The translations under genes and the position numbers were made by a program. Below are positions 51,247 to 59,977 of a stretch of 64,000 bases of DNA, one piece after another; the first letter of the stretch is position 1; each line of letters begins with the position of its first letter. Location of the stretch: contig CAYXEK010000001.1 of the NCBI GenBank assembly GCA_964463985.1, forward strand, positions 56,475 to 120,474, in the 5' to 3' direction. This DNA is from JAXGPF01 sp964463985 (lineage in GTDB: Bacteria; Verrucomicrobiota; Kiritimatiellia; JAAZAB01). The notes under the pieces are model-generated. The model was not told the DNA's origin and ran no database searches. It saw nothing but the letters and a program-made list of their open reading frames with translations.

Positions 51247-53060
51247 GGCGTGAACCCCATCCGCGCAAAAATTTTCGCCAGCTCAGCGTCCAGTTTCCTT
51301 GCGTCTTTATTCAATGCGTTCAGTTCGCCCAGAATTTCCGGGATCGGCCGGTACGTTTCCCGATGGCTGGTGTCCACGTAGCGGGATGGGGCGAGGTTGT
51401 AATCGTTGGCCGCCGCCGCATCGTTGGTGATTACCTTGACGAACCGTTCGACATCCTGCCCTTTGATGAAAGCTTGGGCGATTTTATGGATGCCGTCTTC
51501 CGGAATATAATTCTTCGGCCGGCCTTTCTTGAATTCCTGGCTGGCGTTTACCATGACGATTTTGCCCCGGCGTTGCGGCATTTTGCAACGGTTGAGCAGG
51601 ATAATGACACCGGCGGCGGTCGTGTTGTAAAACAGATTATCGGGAAGCAGGACCACGCCTTCCACCAAATCATGGTCAACAAACCACTTGCGGATGGCTT
51701 TTTCACGATCCTCGTTGCGCCCGCCGCTGCCGCGGGTGACGGCGCCGGTGTCCAGCACGACGGCGGCCCGGCCTGTGGGCTTGAGCGCGGCGAACGTATG
51801 TTGCAGCCATGCCCAGTCGGCTTTGCCGGAGGTGATGCCGCCGTGTTCCTCAAAGCGTCCGAACGCGTCGTTATCATAAACGGTTGCATCGAATGGCTGG
51901 TTCCACATGGGGTTGGCGACAATGATGTCGAAATTCCGCAATCCGCCGTCTGGCGCGCGGAATTTGGGGTTGGTCATGGAATTACCGCGCACGATTTCAC
52001 CTTCCATGTCGTGGATCACCATGTTCATCCGGGCGATGGCGTAACTTGATCCGGTCAGTTCCTGGCCGTAGAGTTTTAGCGGCCGGCTGACCTTTAGTTC
52101 GCGTTCCATCAACGTGAGTTCGCATTTGATCAAGAGTCCGGCGGAACCGCAGGCGTAATCGTGGACCTCCTCGCCCTGGGCAGGGCGCAACATGTGCGCC
52201 ATGATCCAACCGACTTCCGTCGGCGTGAAAAATTCGCCGGCGCTTTGTCCCTGGCCCTCCGCGAATTTACGCAGGAGGTATTCATAGCAACGTCCCAGAA
52301 AATCCGGCTCAACGTCATACAGGCCGAGGCGGTAGCGCGGGTCGGACAGGGTTTCGATGATGCCGGCCAGGGCGGTATCGCTGATTTCCCTTTCGCCATT
52401 CCGGGTTTCGTTGAAATCCACGGTGTCAATGACCCCGCTCAAATCTTTGTGCCGGTCGCCGGCGTTGGCTTTCACGATGGCACGCATGGTGGTTGTGATC
52501 TGTTCGCCCAGTGTTTTTGGCTTCTGATTCGCGGGCCAGGCAAATTGCTCGCGACCGCTGACCACGGCCCAGCGTGCCTGGCGAGGGATGTAAAAGCGGA
52601 CCAGACTCGGGTCCGCCTCGATGATGTCCATCGCCTCCGCGCGGTTGCCGTACGTTTCCGCCAACCGTTCGACTTCGTCGTCAAAGACATCGGACAACCG
52701 TTTAATGAAAACCAACGGTAGAATATAGTCCTTGAATTTCGGCGCGTCTTTTTCACCCCTGATCGAGCAGGCAGCGCTCCAGAGCATTTGCTCCATTGAT
52801 TTTGTCGTTAGCAGGTCTGCTTTTGATGCCCGACGCCTGCGGCCACTTGTGCGGTTGCCCTCGCGGTCAGGATTGTCTTCAACCTCGGATATTAACACCG
52901 AAATTGCCTGCATAGCCTTGCCGCGCGGCACGCTGTGCCCGTTTTCCCAACGGTTCAGGGTGGAAAAGGCGACATTGAGTTTGGCGGCCAATTCCTCCTG
53001 GCTTAGATTAATTTTGGCGCGGATGTTTTTCAGAATATCCGGAATCGCTCGGTCGTCCAT
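51243..53060 (-). CDS. hsdM: Type I modification methyltransferase fused to an N-terminal XRE DNA-binding domain
   Basis: 605-aa fusion. Residues about 8-60 are a Cro/C1-type helix-turn-helix (LSQEELAAKLNVAFSTLNRWENG), as in C proteins that control restriction genes. After a basic linker (GRRRRASK) comes HsdM: HsdM_N, then N6-adenine methyltransferase motif I DYACGSAGLL and catalytic motif IV ANPMWNQPFD. ATG at 53060 follows AAAGGAG at 53069-53075. The HTH was not added by wrong start choice: frame, ribosome site and operator all agree. A perfect inverted repeat 27 bp upstream overlaps the promoter. First gene of the six-gene operon. Confidence 0.93.
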   Translation of the reverse strand: MDDRAIPDILKNIRAKINLSQEELAAKLNVAFSTLNRWENGHSVPRGKAMQAISVLISEVEDNPDREGNRTSGRRRRASKADLLTTKSMEQMLWSAACSIRGEKDAPKFKDYILPLVFIKRLSDVFDDEVERLAETYGNRAEAMDIIEADPSLVRFYIPRQARWAVVSGREQFAWPANQKPKTLGEQITTTMRAIVKANAGDRHKDLSGVIDTVDFNETRNGEREISDTALAGIIETLSDPRYRLGLYDVEPDFLGRCYEYLLRKFAEGQGQSAGEFFTPTEVGWIMAHMLRPAQGEEVHDYACGSAGLLIKCELTLMERELKVSRPLKLYGQELTGSSYAIARMNMVIHDMEGEIVRGNSMTNPKFRAPDGGLRNFDIIVANPMWNQPFDATVYDNDAFGRFEEHGGITSGKADWAWLQHTFAALKPTGRAAVVLDTGAVTRGSGGRNEDREKAIRKWFVDHDLVEGVVLLPDNLFYNTTAAGVIILLNRCKMPQRRGKIVMVNASQEFKKGRPKNYIPEDGIHKIAQAFIKGQDVERFVKVITNDAAAANDYNLAPSRYVDTSHRETYRPIPEILGELNALNKDARKLDAELAKIFARMGFTP

Positions 53061-53086
53061 GCGTGGGTGCTCCTTTGTTTGATTGG

Positions 53087-53109
53087 TACGCTATAGCATA
53101 TATAGCGTA
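53087..53109. promoter_or_regulatory. Operator-like inverted repeat for the restriction operon
   Basis: Perfect 9-bp arms TACGCTATA (53087-53095) and TATAGCGTA (53101-53109), 5-bp spacer. It overlaps the -10 of the minus-strand promoter and sits 27 bp from the hsdM start. Its likely binder is the XRE domain of HsdM itself. Confidence 0.7.
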
Positions 53110-53119
53110 TTTGCGTCAA
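53090..53119 (-). promoter_or_regulatory. hsdM operon promoter
   Basis: Minus strand: TTGACG (53114-53119), 18-bp spacer, extended -10 TGCTATAGC (-10 hexamer 53090-53095, TGn at 53096-53098). The -10 coincides with the operator's left arm, so binding would block RNA polymerase. Confidence 0.55.
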
Positions 53120-53181
53120 TTGAAAAACTGAGATGGATACACTTTTGAGAAAATTAAGGCGGCGCGGGGTGACGCTGAGTC

Positions 53182-53216
53182 CCAGCTTTAGGGCGTATTT
53201 CTTATGCGCAAGCTGG
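53182..53216 (-). terminator. Hairpin after AsmA-like gene
   Basis: Outer stem CCAGCTT (53182-53188) / AAGCTGG (53210-53216) and inner stem GCGTAT / ATGCGC with a 5-base loop, 15 bp after the stop of the minus-strand gene at 53231. No U-run; a factor-independent terminator is not certain. Confidence 0.35.
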
Positions 53217-53230
53217 TGTCGGAATATTTG

Positions 53231-54433
53231 TTACGGCGTGGCCGCGGCGCCATCCGCCGGCTGGGCGCCGGTTTTTCCGCCCGCCTGGTAGAGTCCCTGC
53301 AAAAAAGAACCGATGACATCATCGCTGGTCAACAGGCCGGCGATGGCAGCCTCAAAATCGGCGCGGGGCGCTTCCAGCGTGCCGCTGAGCGGAATGCGCA
53401 AGGCGAACACCTGCGGCAGGGGGATGCCGTGCAGGCGCTGGCGGGTTTCCGGCGCCAGACGCGTTTCGCTGAAGTTGAACTGCAGCATGGATTTTTCGGG
53501 GTCCAGCACGTTGTTCTGAACTTCCAGGGTAATCGTGCAGGCCGCCAGTCCCTGCGCCACGCCCAGCCATCCGGCCAGCGGCGGGGCGTCTTTCAAGTCG
53601 AACGGCTTGGTGGAGCCGGTGAGTTCAAAGGTCATTTGCCGGGGGTCCGCCAGCGGCGCCATCCGTCCGCGCAGTTCCAGTGGAGTGCGCCGGCCGGCGG
53701 CGCAGATGGCCCCGGTGACTTGCAACCTGCCGTTCAGCTTGCCTGCCTGGCCATAATTTGCCAGACGGTCCAGGGCGATATCCAGGTCCAGTTCCAGTTG
53801 CAGGGGCGTCGGCTGGAAAATCGGATTGTGATCGGTGTATTGCACGCGCGTATGGATGCGCGCCTTGTCAATCGCCAGACGCGGCGAAGTTTCCGGTAGC
53901 GGCGGCCGGGGCGATGATTCCCGGCGCCCCGGCATTGCCGTCCGTCCGTCCGGGCCGGCTGCAGCCGCCGGGGCGCCGCCGCCGCCGGATTCCGCGGCGC
54001 CGGCCAGGTTCAACCGGCCCTGGGGATTGCGGATAATATTGAGCCGCGCATCCTTGATGCGCAGGCTGCGAACGGTAATGGTGTCTTTGCGCCAGAGATC
54101 GTGCAGCGCCAGCCGCAGGCGGAAGTGCGGCATTTCGGCCATGGCGGCGCCGGCGAAATCCGGCGGATTGCCGATGGTGGCGCCTTCCAGCACCAGCACG
54201 CCCGTCAGGATATTGACGGATATGTTCTCCAATTTGACATCGGCTTGATAACGCGCCTGCAGCCATGGCAGAATCCGTTGCCGGGCCAGGACGGTGCAAT
54301 GGCGTTCCAGCACCAGGTGCGCCGCGGCCAGCAGTACCAGGATGAGCAGCAGCAAGCCCAGGAGGACGGGGGCCCGTCTGCCGCGGAATGATTTTCCGGT
54401 CCGGGCCGGCGGGATTGTGTTCATGACGTTCAT
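53231..54433 (-). CDS. AsmA-like/DUF748 membrane-anchored protein
   Basis: 400-aa protein with one N-terminal transmembrane helix (about 20-42) followed by a long beta-rich periplasmic region, with the family-like VKLENISVNILTGVLVLEGATI start. AsmA-type proteins span the periplasm and are thought to move lipid to the outer membrane. A Gly/Ala/Pro-rich linker (about 145-190) splits the domain. The start is uncertain: ATG at 54433 is preferred, GTG at 54469 or ATG at 54445 are alternatives. Lies about 50 bp after the M16 peptidase gene; same transcription unit. Confidence 0.7.
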   Translation of the reverse strand: MNVMNTIPPARTGKSFRGRRAPVLLGLLLLILVLLAAAHLVLERHCTVLARQRILPWLQARYQADVKLENISVNILTGVLVLEGATIGNPPDFAGAAMAEMPHFRLRLALHDLWRKDTITVRSLRIKDARLNIIRNPQGRLNLAGAAESGGGGAPAAAAGPDGRTAMPGRRESSPRPPLPETSPRLAIDKARIHTRVQYTDHNPIFQPTPLQLELDLDIALDRLANYGQAGKLNGRLQVTGAICAAGRRTPLELRGRMAPLADPRQMTFELTGSTKPFDLKDAPPLAGWLGVAQGLAACTITLEVQNNVLDPEKSMLQFNFSETRLAPETRQRLHGIPLPQVFALRIPLSGTLEAPRADFEAAIAGLLTSDDVIGSFLQGLYQAGGKTGAQPADGAAATP

Positions 54434-54482
54434 AACATGTCGCATTCCTGTTCTGCAGCGCTTCGCCACGCCGGCGCGAGTT

Positions 54483-55766
54483 TCACAAGCTGCCCAGCAG
54501 CGCTTCCACCCGCCGCGCGGAAAGGGCGGACTTGGCGCCGGTAAGTATGGCTAGGCTGGCCCGGTTGGCGCATAAAAATTCGCCGGCCAGCCGCCGCAAA
54601 TCCTCCGCCGAAACCGCGTTCAGGGCGGCAATGACTTCTTCGGGCGGAATAATGCGCCCGTAATTGAGAATGCTGTCTCCCAGCCAGTGCATGTGTCCGG
54701 ATGGGCTTTCCAGCGCGAGCAGCAGGCTGCCGATGGCGTATTCGCGGGCTTCCGCCAGCTCGCGCGCCGGGATGGCATGTTTTTTCAAGTTGTTCAATTC
54801 CCGGACGATCAGCGCCAGTGCGCGGTCGGCGCGGGCGGTGTCAACGCCGGCGCTCACCGCCAGCACCCCGGTTTCGGCGAACAATTGCGCGGCGGAATGC
54901 ACGGAGTAAGCCAGGCCGTGTTTTTCACGGACGCTCTGAAACAGGCGGGAGCTCATGTTTTCGCCCAGCACCACGTTCAACAGGCGCAAGGCGTAACGGC
55001 GTTTGTCAAACCGGCCGAACATGCGGAACCCCAGCGCCAGGTGGGTCTGCTCTATTTCCCGGGCGCGCAATTGCAGCCGCTCCTGCTCCACGGTCCTGGT
55101 CACCAGGCGATAGGCCGGCTCGGGCTTGCGCCGCAGGCGCCGCGTGAGGTCGCGGGCGCCGGCCGCGCAGGCGCTGTGTTCGACCGGCCCGGCGAATACG
55201 AAAATCGTATTTTCGGGGACGTATTTTTTGTTTTTGAATGCCAGCAGATGGTCGCGGCCGATCTTTTGCAGGGTTTCCGGCGTGCCGGTAAGCGGCCGGC
55301 CCAGCTCGTGGTTGCGCCACAGCATGGTGTTGAGGATTTCCTGGACCAGCTGCTCCGGCTGGTCGTTGATCATCAGCACTTCTTCCAGGATGACGTCTTT
55401 TTCGCGCGCAACATCATCCGCGGCGAACCGCGGGCGGAGATACATGTCGGCCATGACATCCAAAATATCCCAGAGATGCCGGCCGGCCATGCGGGCATAG
55501 TAACAGGTGGATTCTTCCTGGGTGAATGCGTTGAAATAGCCGCCGCGCCCCTCGATGGCGCGGGTGATTTCACGGGCGCTGCGCTGCGTGGTGCCCTTGA
55601 ACAGCATGTGTTCGATGAAATGGCTGATGCCGGTCATGGTACGGCATTCATGCCGGCCGCCGACGCCCACCCAGACGCCCATGGCCGCGCTTTGCAGCCC
55701 GGGCATGGCGGAGGTGGCCACGCGCAGGCCGTTGGGCAGAGTCGAAATTTGTGCGTTTAAAATCAT
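54483..55766 (-). CDS. M16 family zinc metallopeptidase (insulinase/MPP-like)
   Basis: 427-aa cytoplasmic peptidase. Inverted zinc motif HFIEH (His49-His53), with Glu52 catalytic and the distal zinc-ligand Glu at 128/129 (ILEEV); the ACP-domain GGYFNAFT motif is present. ATG at 55766 gives MILNAQISTLPNGLRV, the standard start; the extension to 55877 is not homologous. Similar to MPP-beta/processing-type peptidases of bacteria (YmxG type). Follows hisA by 160 bp. Confidence 0.93.
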   Translation of the reverse strand: MILNAQISTLPNGLRVATSAMPGLQSAAMGVWVGVGGRHECRTMTGISHFIEHMLFKGTTQRSAREITRAIEGRGGYFNAFTQEESTCYYARMAGRHLWDILDVMADMYLRPRFAADDVAREKDVILEEVLMINDQPEQLVQEILNTMLWRNHELGRPLTGTPETLQKIGRDHLLAFKNKKYVPENTIFVFAGPVEHSACAAGARDLTRRLRRKPEPAYRLVTRTVEQERLQLRAREIEQTHLALGFRMFGRFDKRRYALRLLNVVLGENMSSRLFQSVREKHGLAYSVHSAAQLFAETGVLAVSAGVDTARADRALALIVRELNNLKKHAIPARELAEAREYAIGSLLLALESPSGHMHWLGDSILNYGRIIPPEEVIAALNAVSAEDLRRLAGEFLCANRASLAILTGAKSALSARRVEALLGSL

Positions 55767-55926
55767 GCTGAAACAACCTTTTATTTTTAAACCGGCGCCA
55801 AACCATCTGTCTGTAGCGGCGGCACGGTGTGCGGCATTACCTGAACCCAGGCGGATTGCGCCACACCGTGGCGCCAATACAGCCGCATGATCAATCTTTT
55901 AAATGCAAAGCCGCTGTCGCGCGCCA

Positions 55927-56664
55927 TCACCCCGCCGCCGCCAGCAACTCCGGCAGCGTGGCGGTTTGTTCGTAAAGAGCCTTGCCCACGATGACGCCGG
56001 CCAGGTTGGGCAGTTGCAATTGCGCCAGGCGGCGGACATGCTCCGCCGCGGCCACGCCGCCGGAAGCGATTACCCGGCAGGCGGCGGCGCGGCACAGGCG
56101 CTCCACGGCCGCGTAATTGGGTCCTTGCAACATGCCGTCGGTGGCGGTATCGGTGTATATGATCGTCTGTATGCCGGCCTCAGCGGCGTGCCGGGCGAGG
56201 TCGGCGGCGTCCGTGGCGGTGGTTTCCGTCCAGCCCCTGACCTGGACCATGCCATTGCGGGCGTCAATGCCCACCGCCAGGCGCGGGCCGAATTTGGCGG
56301 CCAGGCGCCGGAGTTCCGCCGTCGAACTTAATGCGCGCGTGCCAATGATTGCCCGCGCGGCGCCGGCGTCCAAAAGATTCTGCACATCCTCATCCGTGCG
56401 CAGCCCGCCGCCGACTTCCACGGGGACAGGCTTGACGGCGGCGATCATGGCGCGGATGACGGCGGTGTGCGCCGGCCGGCCGGCGAAAGCGCCGTCCAGA
56501 TCCACTACATGCAGGGCGGCGGCCCCCTGCGCGGCCCAATGGCGGGCCATTTGCTCAGGTCTGCCGGCGTAAATGGTGGCCTGATCCGCCAGCCCCTGGC
56601 GCAACCTGACGCATTGACCGCCGCGCAGATCAATGGCGGGAATGACCGTGAAGCCGGACTTCAT
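55927..56664 (-). CDS. hisA: ProFAR isomerase (phosphoribosylformimino-AICAR-P isomerase)
   Basis: TIM-barrel histidine-biosynthesis enzyme; 245 aa. Catalytic Asp12 in AIDLRGG, phosphate loops VGGGLRT and IASGGVAA, and the second active-site Asp in YTDTATDG are all present. Start ATG at 56664 overlaps hisB stop by 4 bp. hisH and hisF, commonly nearby, are not in this window. Confidence 0.95.
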   Translation of the reverse strand: MKSGFTVIPAIDLRGGQCVRLRQGLADQATIYAGRPEQMARHWAAQGAAALHVVDLDGAFAGRPAHTAVIRAMIAAVKPVPVEVGGGLRTDEDVQNLLDAGAARAIIGTRALSSTAELRRLAAKFGPRLAVGIDARNGMVQVRGWTETTATDAADLARHAAEAGIQTIIYTDTATDGMLQGPNYAAVERLCRAAACRVIASGGVAAAEHVRRLAQLQLPNLAGVIVGKALYEQTATLPELLAAAG

Positions 56665-57251
56665 ATCCGCCCCTTGCTGGATGGAACGCCGGATTCGCGC
56701 GGATCGCGCGCCAGCGCCATGCGCAGGGCGCGCGCCAGAGCCTTGAATACCGATTCCACGGCATGGTGGGGGTCCTTGCCGTAGAAATGCTTAATGTGCA
56801 GGTTGAGCCGGCCTTGCACGGTGAAGGCGCGCAGCATTTCCTCGATCAGGCCGATGTTGAAATCCCGGATTTTCTGTTTACGGCAGGCGATTTCGTAGTG
56901 CAGGAACGGCCGGCCGCCCAGGTCCACCGCGGCCCGGCAAAGCGCTTCATCCATCGGCACATAAGCATGGCCGTAACGCGCAATGCCCCGGCGCGGCCCC
57001 AGGGCCTCATCCAGCGCCTGGCCCAGGCACAAGCCGATATCTTCCACCGTGTGATGATAATCCACCGCCAGGTCGCCCTTGGCGGCCAGGCGCAGGTCCA
57101 GCAAGGCATGCCGGGCCAGCAGTTCCAGCATGTGGTCTAAAAACGGGATGCCGGAATTAATCCGGCAGCGGCCCCGGCCGTCCAGGTTGACGGTCAGGTC
57201 AATGCTGGTTTCCCGTGTTTTGCGTTTGACGGCGGCGGTTCTGGCGCGCAT
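56661..57251 (-). CDS. hisB: Imidazoleglycerol-phosphate dehydratase
   Basis: Histidine-biosynthesis enzyme; 196 aa, the single-domain IGPD form. Mn-binding motifs FLDHML, DYHHTVEDIG and the second HH pair in DPHHAVES are intact. ATG at 57251 gives the typical MRARTAAVKRKTRETSI start; upstream extension to 57296 is unlikely. Divergent from the secreted protease at 57506, so a promoter lies in the 254 bp between them. Confidence 0.95.
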   Translation of the reverse strand: MRARTAAVKRKTRETSIDLTVNLDGRGRCRINSGIPFLDHMLELLARHALLDLRLAAKGDLAVDYHHTVEDIGLCLGQALDEALGPRRGIARYGHAYVPMDEALCRAAVDLGGRPFLHYEIACRKQKIRDFNIGLIEEMLRAFTVQGRLNLHIKHFYGKDPHHAVESVFKALARALRMALARDPRESGVPSSKGRI

Positions 57252-57505
57252 AAGCGGTTTTCCCCTGGTCAACTGCAGTAATGTGAAATTCAGCAATAAG
57301 CATACGCCACAGCGGCGCAGGCGTCAATTTGAAATCGCCGGCGCCTTGCAGGTCGGCATCTGAGCCATATCTGCCCTGCGGCCGGGCTGCGGATTTAGTT
57401 TGTATTGAGCGGCGCTTGCCGTTAAAATAATTGGCGCGGAGAAGAAATGGCGGAGTTGGCAAATTTGAGATCAACGCCCCCCGGCGTGCGGGCAGGGATA
57501 TCGGC

Positions 57506-59956
57506 ATGCGAAAATATATATTATTGATATTGTCAGGTTTGACGGCGCAACTGGCCGCGGGCCGGCCCAACCCGGCTGCCGCTTATTGCGAGCGCATGGG
57601 CTACGAATATCGCACCATCGCCACGGCGTCCGGCGCGCAGGGAGTGGCGGTGGTGGCGCCCGGCGTGCAGTTTGACGCCTGGGATTTTTTTAAGGGGAAG
57701 GCCGGCCGGGAATATTCGTTTGCCGCCCTGCACGGCTATGACATCGAGTGTGTCCGCGCCAAAGCCGGCGGTTTTATCCGCGAATACGCGGTTTGTTACC
57801 CGGCCGGAGTCCGCGCCAGAGCGGCCGCCGGCGCGGGGATTCCGCTCGTGGAATTGATGCGCCGGAAAGGCATGCCGCTGTATGATGCCGATGCGCCGGG
57901 CGCGCATGGCAAACTGTTGCCGGCCGTCCGCGCCGGCCGGGCCGAAGATGACGCGGACTTGCTGGGCATTTACCGGCTGATGGACGGACGGACCGAACTG
58001 CCGCCCTCCTTTGACTGGCGGAACCTGACCGGACAAGCTTATATTGGCGCCGTGCGTGACCAGGGTCCCTGCGGCAGTTGCTACGCTTTTGGGGCCGCGG
58101 CCGCCGCCGAAGGCACCTATAATTGGGCCATGGGGCGTTACGGCGCCGATTGCATTGATTTTTCCGAATCGTTTATCATGTGGTGCCTCGGAAGCTTGCC
58201 CGAATATGCCATCCATTTCGGCGGCTGTGATGGCGCGGATTACGATTACGCCGAGTTGACGGCCCTGACCGTGGAAGGCGTTTGCCTGGAGTCCGCTTTC
58301 CCATACACCATGAGCGATCCGGGTTGCGCATACTGGGGCAGTCCGCGGGAGGTGTTCACTTCCTGGCATCGAGTGCCCTGCGGCGATGTGGAGGCTATCA
58401 AGACCGCCATCGTGACTTACGGCCCGGTGGACGCGGCCGTCTATGTGACCAGTGCCTTCAACGATTACACCGGGGGCGTTTACGATGATGACGCGACGGA
58501 CTGTTACGCCGATCCCTGCTATTATACCCCTGTGAATCACGCCATCGCGCTGGTCGGCTGGGATGACAACCCTCCCGAAGGGGGCGGCGGATGCTGGATA
58601 TTGCGCAATAGCTGGGGCGCCGGCTGGGGAGAAAGCGGCTATATGCGCATCCGTTACACCGCCGCCCGGGTGGCCTGCGAAGCCTGTTACATGGTTTATA
58701 CTCCGCCGGTCATGCGCACCCTGACGGTTAATTCCGCCCATGGCGGCGCGCAACCATCCGTCGGCAGCAATGTTTATACCAATGGGACCGTCCTGGCCTG
58801 CACCGTGACCAATTCGCCGGTGAGCGCCGGCAGCAACCGCTATGTCTGCATCGGTTGGACAGGCGCCGGCAGCGTGCCGGCCGCGGGGTTCGGCACCAAT
58901 ACCGGGCCGTTTGCCCTCACTGCGGATTCCAGCATCAACTGGCTCTGGGCAACCAACGTGCTGGCGGCCCCGGACGCCGTGGCCGCCGGCGCCGGGACCT
59001 CGGCGGATGGTGTGGAAGTATCCTGGGAGGCGGCTCCAGACGCCGCCGGGTACCGTATCTGGCGCGGCCTTTCCAACAACCCCGGCTCCGCGGCGGTACT
59101 GGTTACCCAAACGGCCGCCTTGAGTTACACGGATACCAATACCCTGGTAGGCAAACTGTATTATTACTGGCTGCAGGCCACCAATGACGGCGCCGTAAGC
59201 GCGTTCAGCGCCTACGCCGCCGGCTGGCGCGGCGGTATATCCTCGGGCGTCAGCGCGGATTACGATGGCGACGGCCTGGCGGACCCGGCGCTGTATGGCG
59301 AGGCTTCCGGCGCATGGCGCATCATGCCGTCGGCATACGGCTACAGCAAGCAGATTTATGATTTTAACAATCTCGGCGGACGCGGCTGGGCTTCCATGTC
59401 GGCGGATTACGACGGCGACGGCCTGGCGGATCCCGCCGTGTATCAGGAATTAACCGGCGCCTGGTACGCCTTGTTCTCCGGCAGCAATTATAACTACCTG
59501 GCCGCGCTGGCATTCCCTTTCGGCGGGAACGGCTGGAGCGGTGTGGCGGCGGATTTTGACGGGGACGGCCTGGCGGATCCGGGCATTTACAACCGCGCCT
59601 CGGGCGATTGGCAGGCGTGTCTGTCAACCTTGAAATATGCGCCGCTGGCGCGGCCGGATTTTCTCGGCGGCCCGGGCGCCTGGCCGGTGGCGGGCGACTT
59701 TGACGGCGACGGCTTCGCGGATCCGGGGGTATATCATCCCGTCTCCGGTATTTGGCGGTTCAGACTCTCCGGCATCAATTACGGCGAATATGCCGCGCCC
59801 TGGCCGCTGGGCGGACCGGATTACATCCCGGCGCCGGCGGATTACGATGGCGATGGGCTGGCGGACCCGGTGGTCCGGCCGGTGTCCGGGAATGTATGGC
59901 TGGCAAGGTTGTCCGGCCAGGCATACAAGCTGTCAGCCATCCCGCTGGATTTTTAA
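57506..59956 (+). CDS. Secreted papain-family (C1) cysteine protease with DYDGDG repeats
   Basis: 816-aa exported protease. Signal peptide (about 1-20); a Cys-containing N-terminal domain (about 25-150, starting AYCERMGYEY), possibly a propeptide-like or DUF333-like part; papain domain (about 160-410) with GPCGSCYAF (catalytic Cys192), NHAIALVGW (His345) and NSWGAGWGESGY (Asn368). Then a beta domain, a fibronectin-III-like domain (about 490-580) and five C-terminal repeats of about 45-50 residues with DYDGDGLADPA, the same module as in the protein at 11269. ATG at 57506 chosen for the signal peptide; longer frame to 57431 lacks it. Likely extracellular digestion of protein, tethered by the repeats. 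Confidence 0.9.
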   Translation: MRKYILLILSGLTAQLAAGRPNPAAAYCERMGYEYRTIATASGAQGVAVVAPGVQFDAWDFFKGKAGREYSFAALHGYDIECVRAKAGGFIREYAVCYPAGVRARAAAGAGIPLVELMRRKGMPLYDADAPGAHGKLLPAVRAGRAEDDADLLGIYRLMDGRTELPPSFDWRNLTGQAYIGAVRDQGPCGSCYAFGAAAAAEGTYNWAMGRYGADCIDFSESFIMWCLGSLPEYAIHFGGCDGADYDYAELTALTVEGVCLESAFPYTMSDPGCAYWGSPREVFTSWHRVPCGDVEAIKTAIVTYGPVDAAVYVTSAFNDYTGGVYDDDATDCYADPCYYTPVNHAIALVGWDDNPPEGGGGCWILRNSWGAGWGESGYMRIRYTAARVACEACYMVYTPPVMRTLTVNSAHGGAQPSVGSNVYTNGTVLACTVTNSPVSAGSNRYVCIGWTGAGSVPAAGFGTNTGPFALTADSSINWLWATNVLAAPDAVAAGAGTSADGVEVSWEAAPDAAGYRIWRGLSNNPGSAAVLVTQTAALSYTDTNTLVGKLYYYWLQATNDGAVSAFSAYAAGWRGGISSGVSADYDGDGLADPALYGEASGAWRIMPSAYGYSKQIYDFNNLGGRGWASMSADYDGDGLADPAVYQELTGAWYALFSGSNYNYLAALAFPFGGNGWSGVAADFDGDGLADPGIYNRASGDWQACLSTLKYAPLARPDFLGGPGAWPVAGDFDGDGFADPGVYHPVSGIWRFRLSGINYGEYAAPWPLGGPDYIPAPADYDGDGLADPVVRPVSGNVWLARLSGQAYKLSAIPLDF

Positions 59957-59977
59957 GGCGGGATTGGATTTCCCGGT

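Noticed and set aside
43686..53060. Integrated prophage or transposon carrying the restriction genes
   Set aside because: No integrase, transposase, att-like direct repeat or tRNA at either boundary was found; only the gene content suggests transfer.
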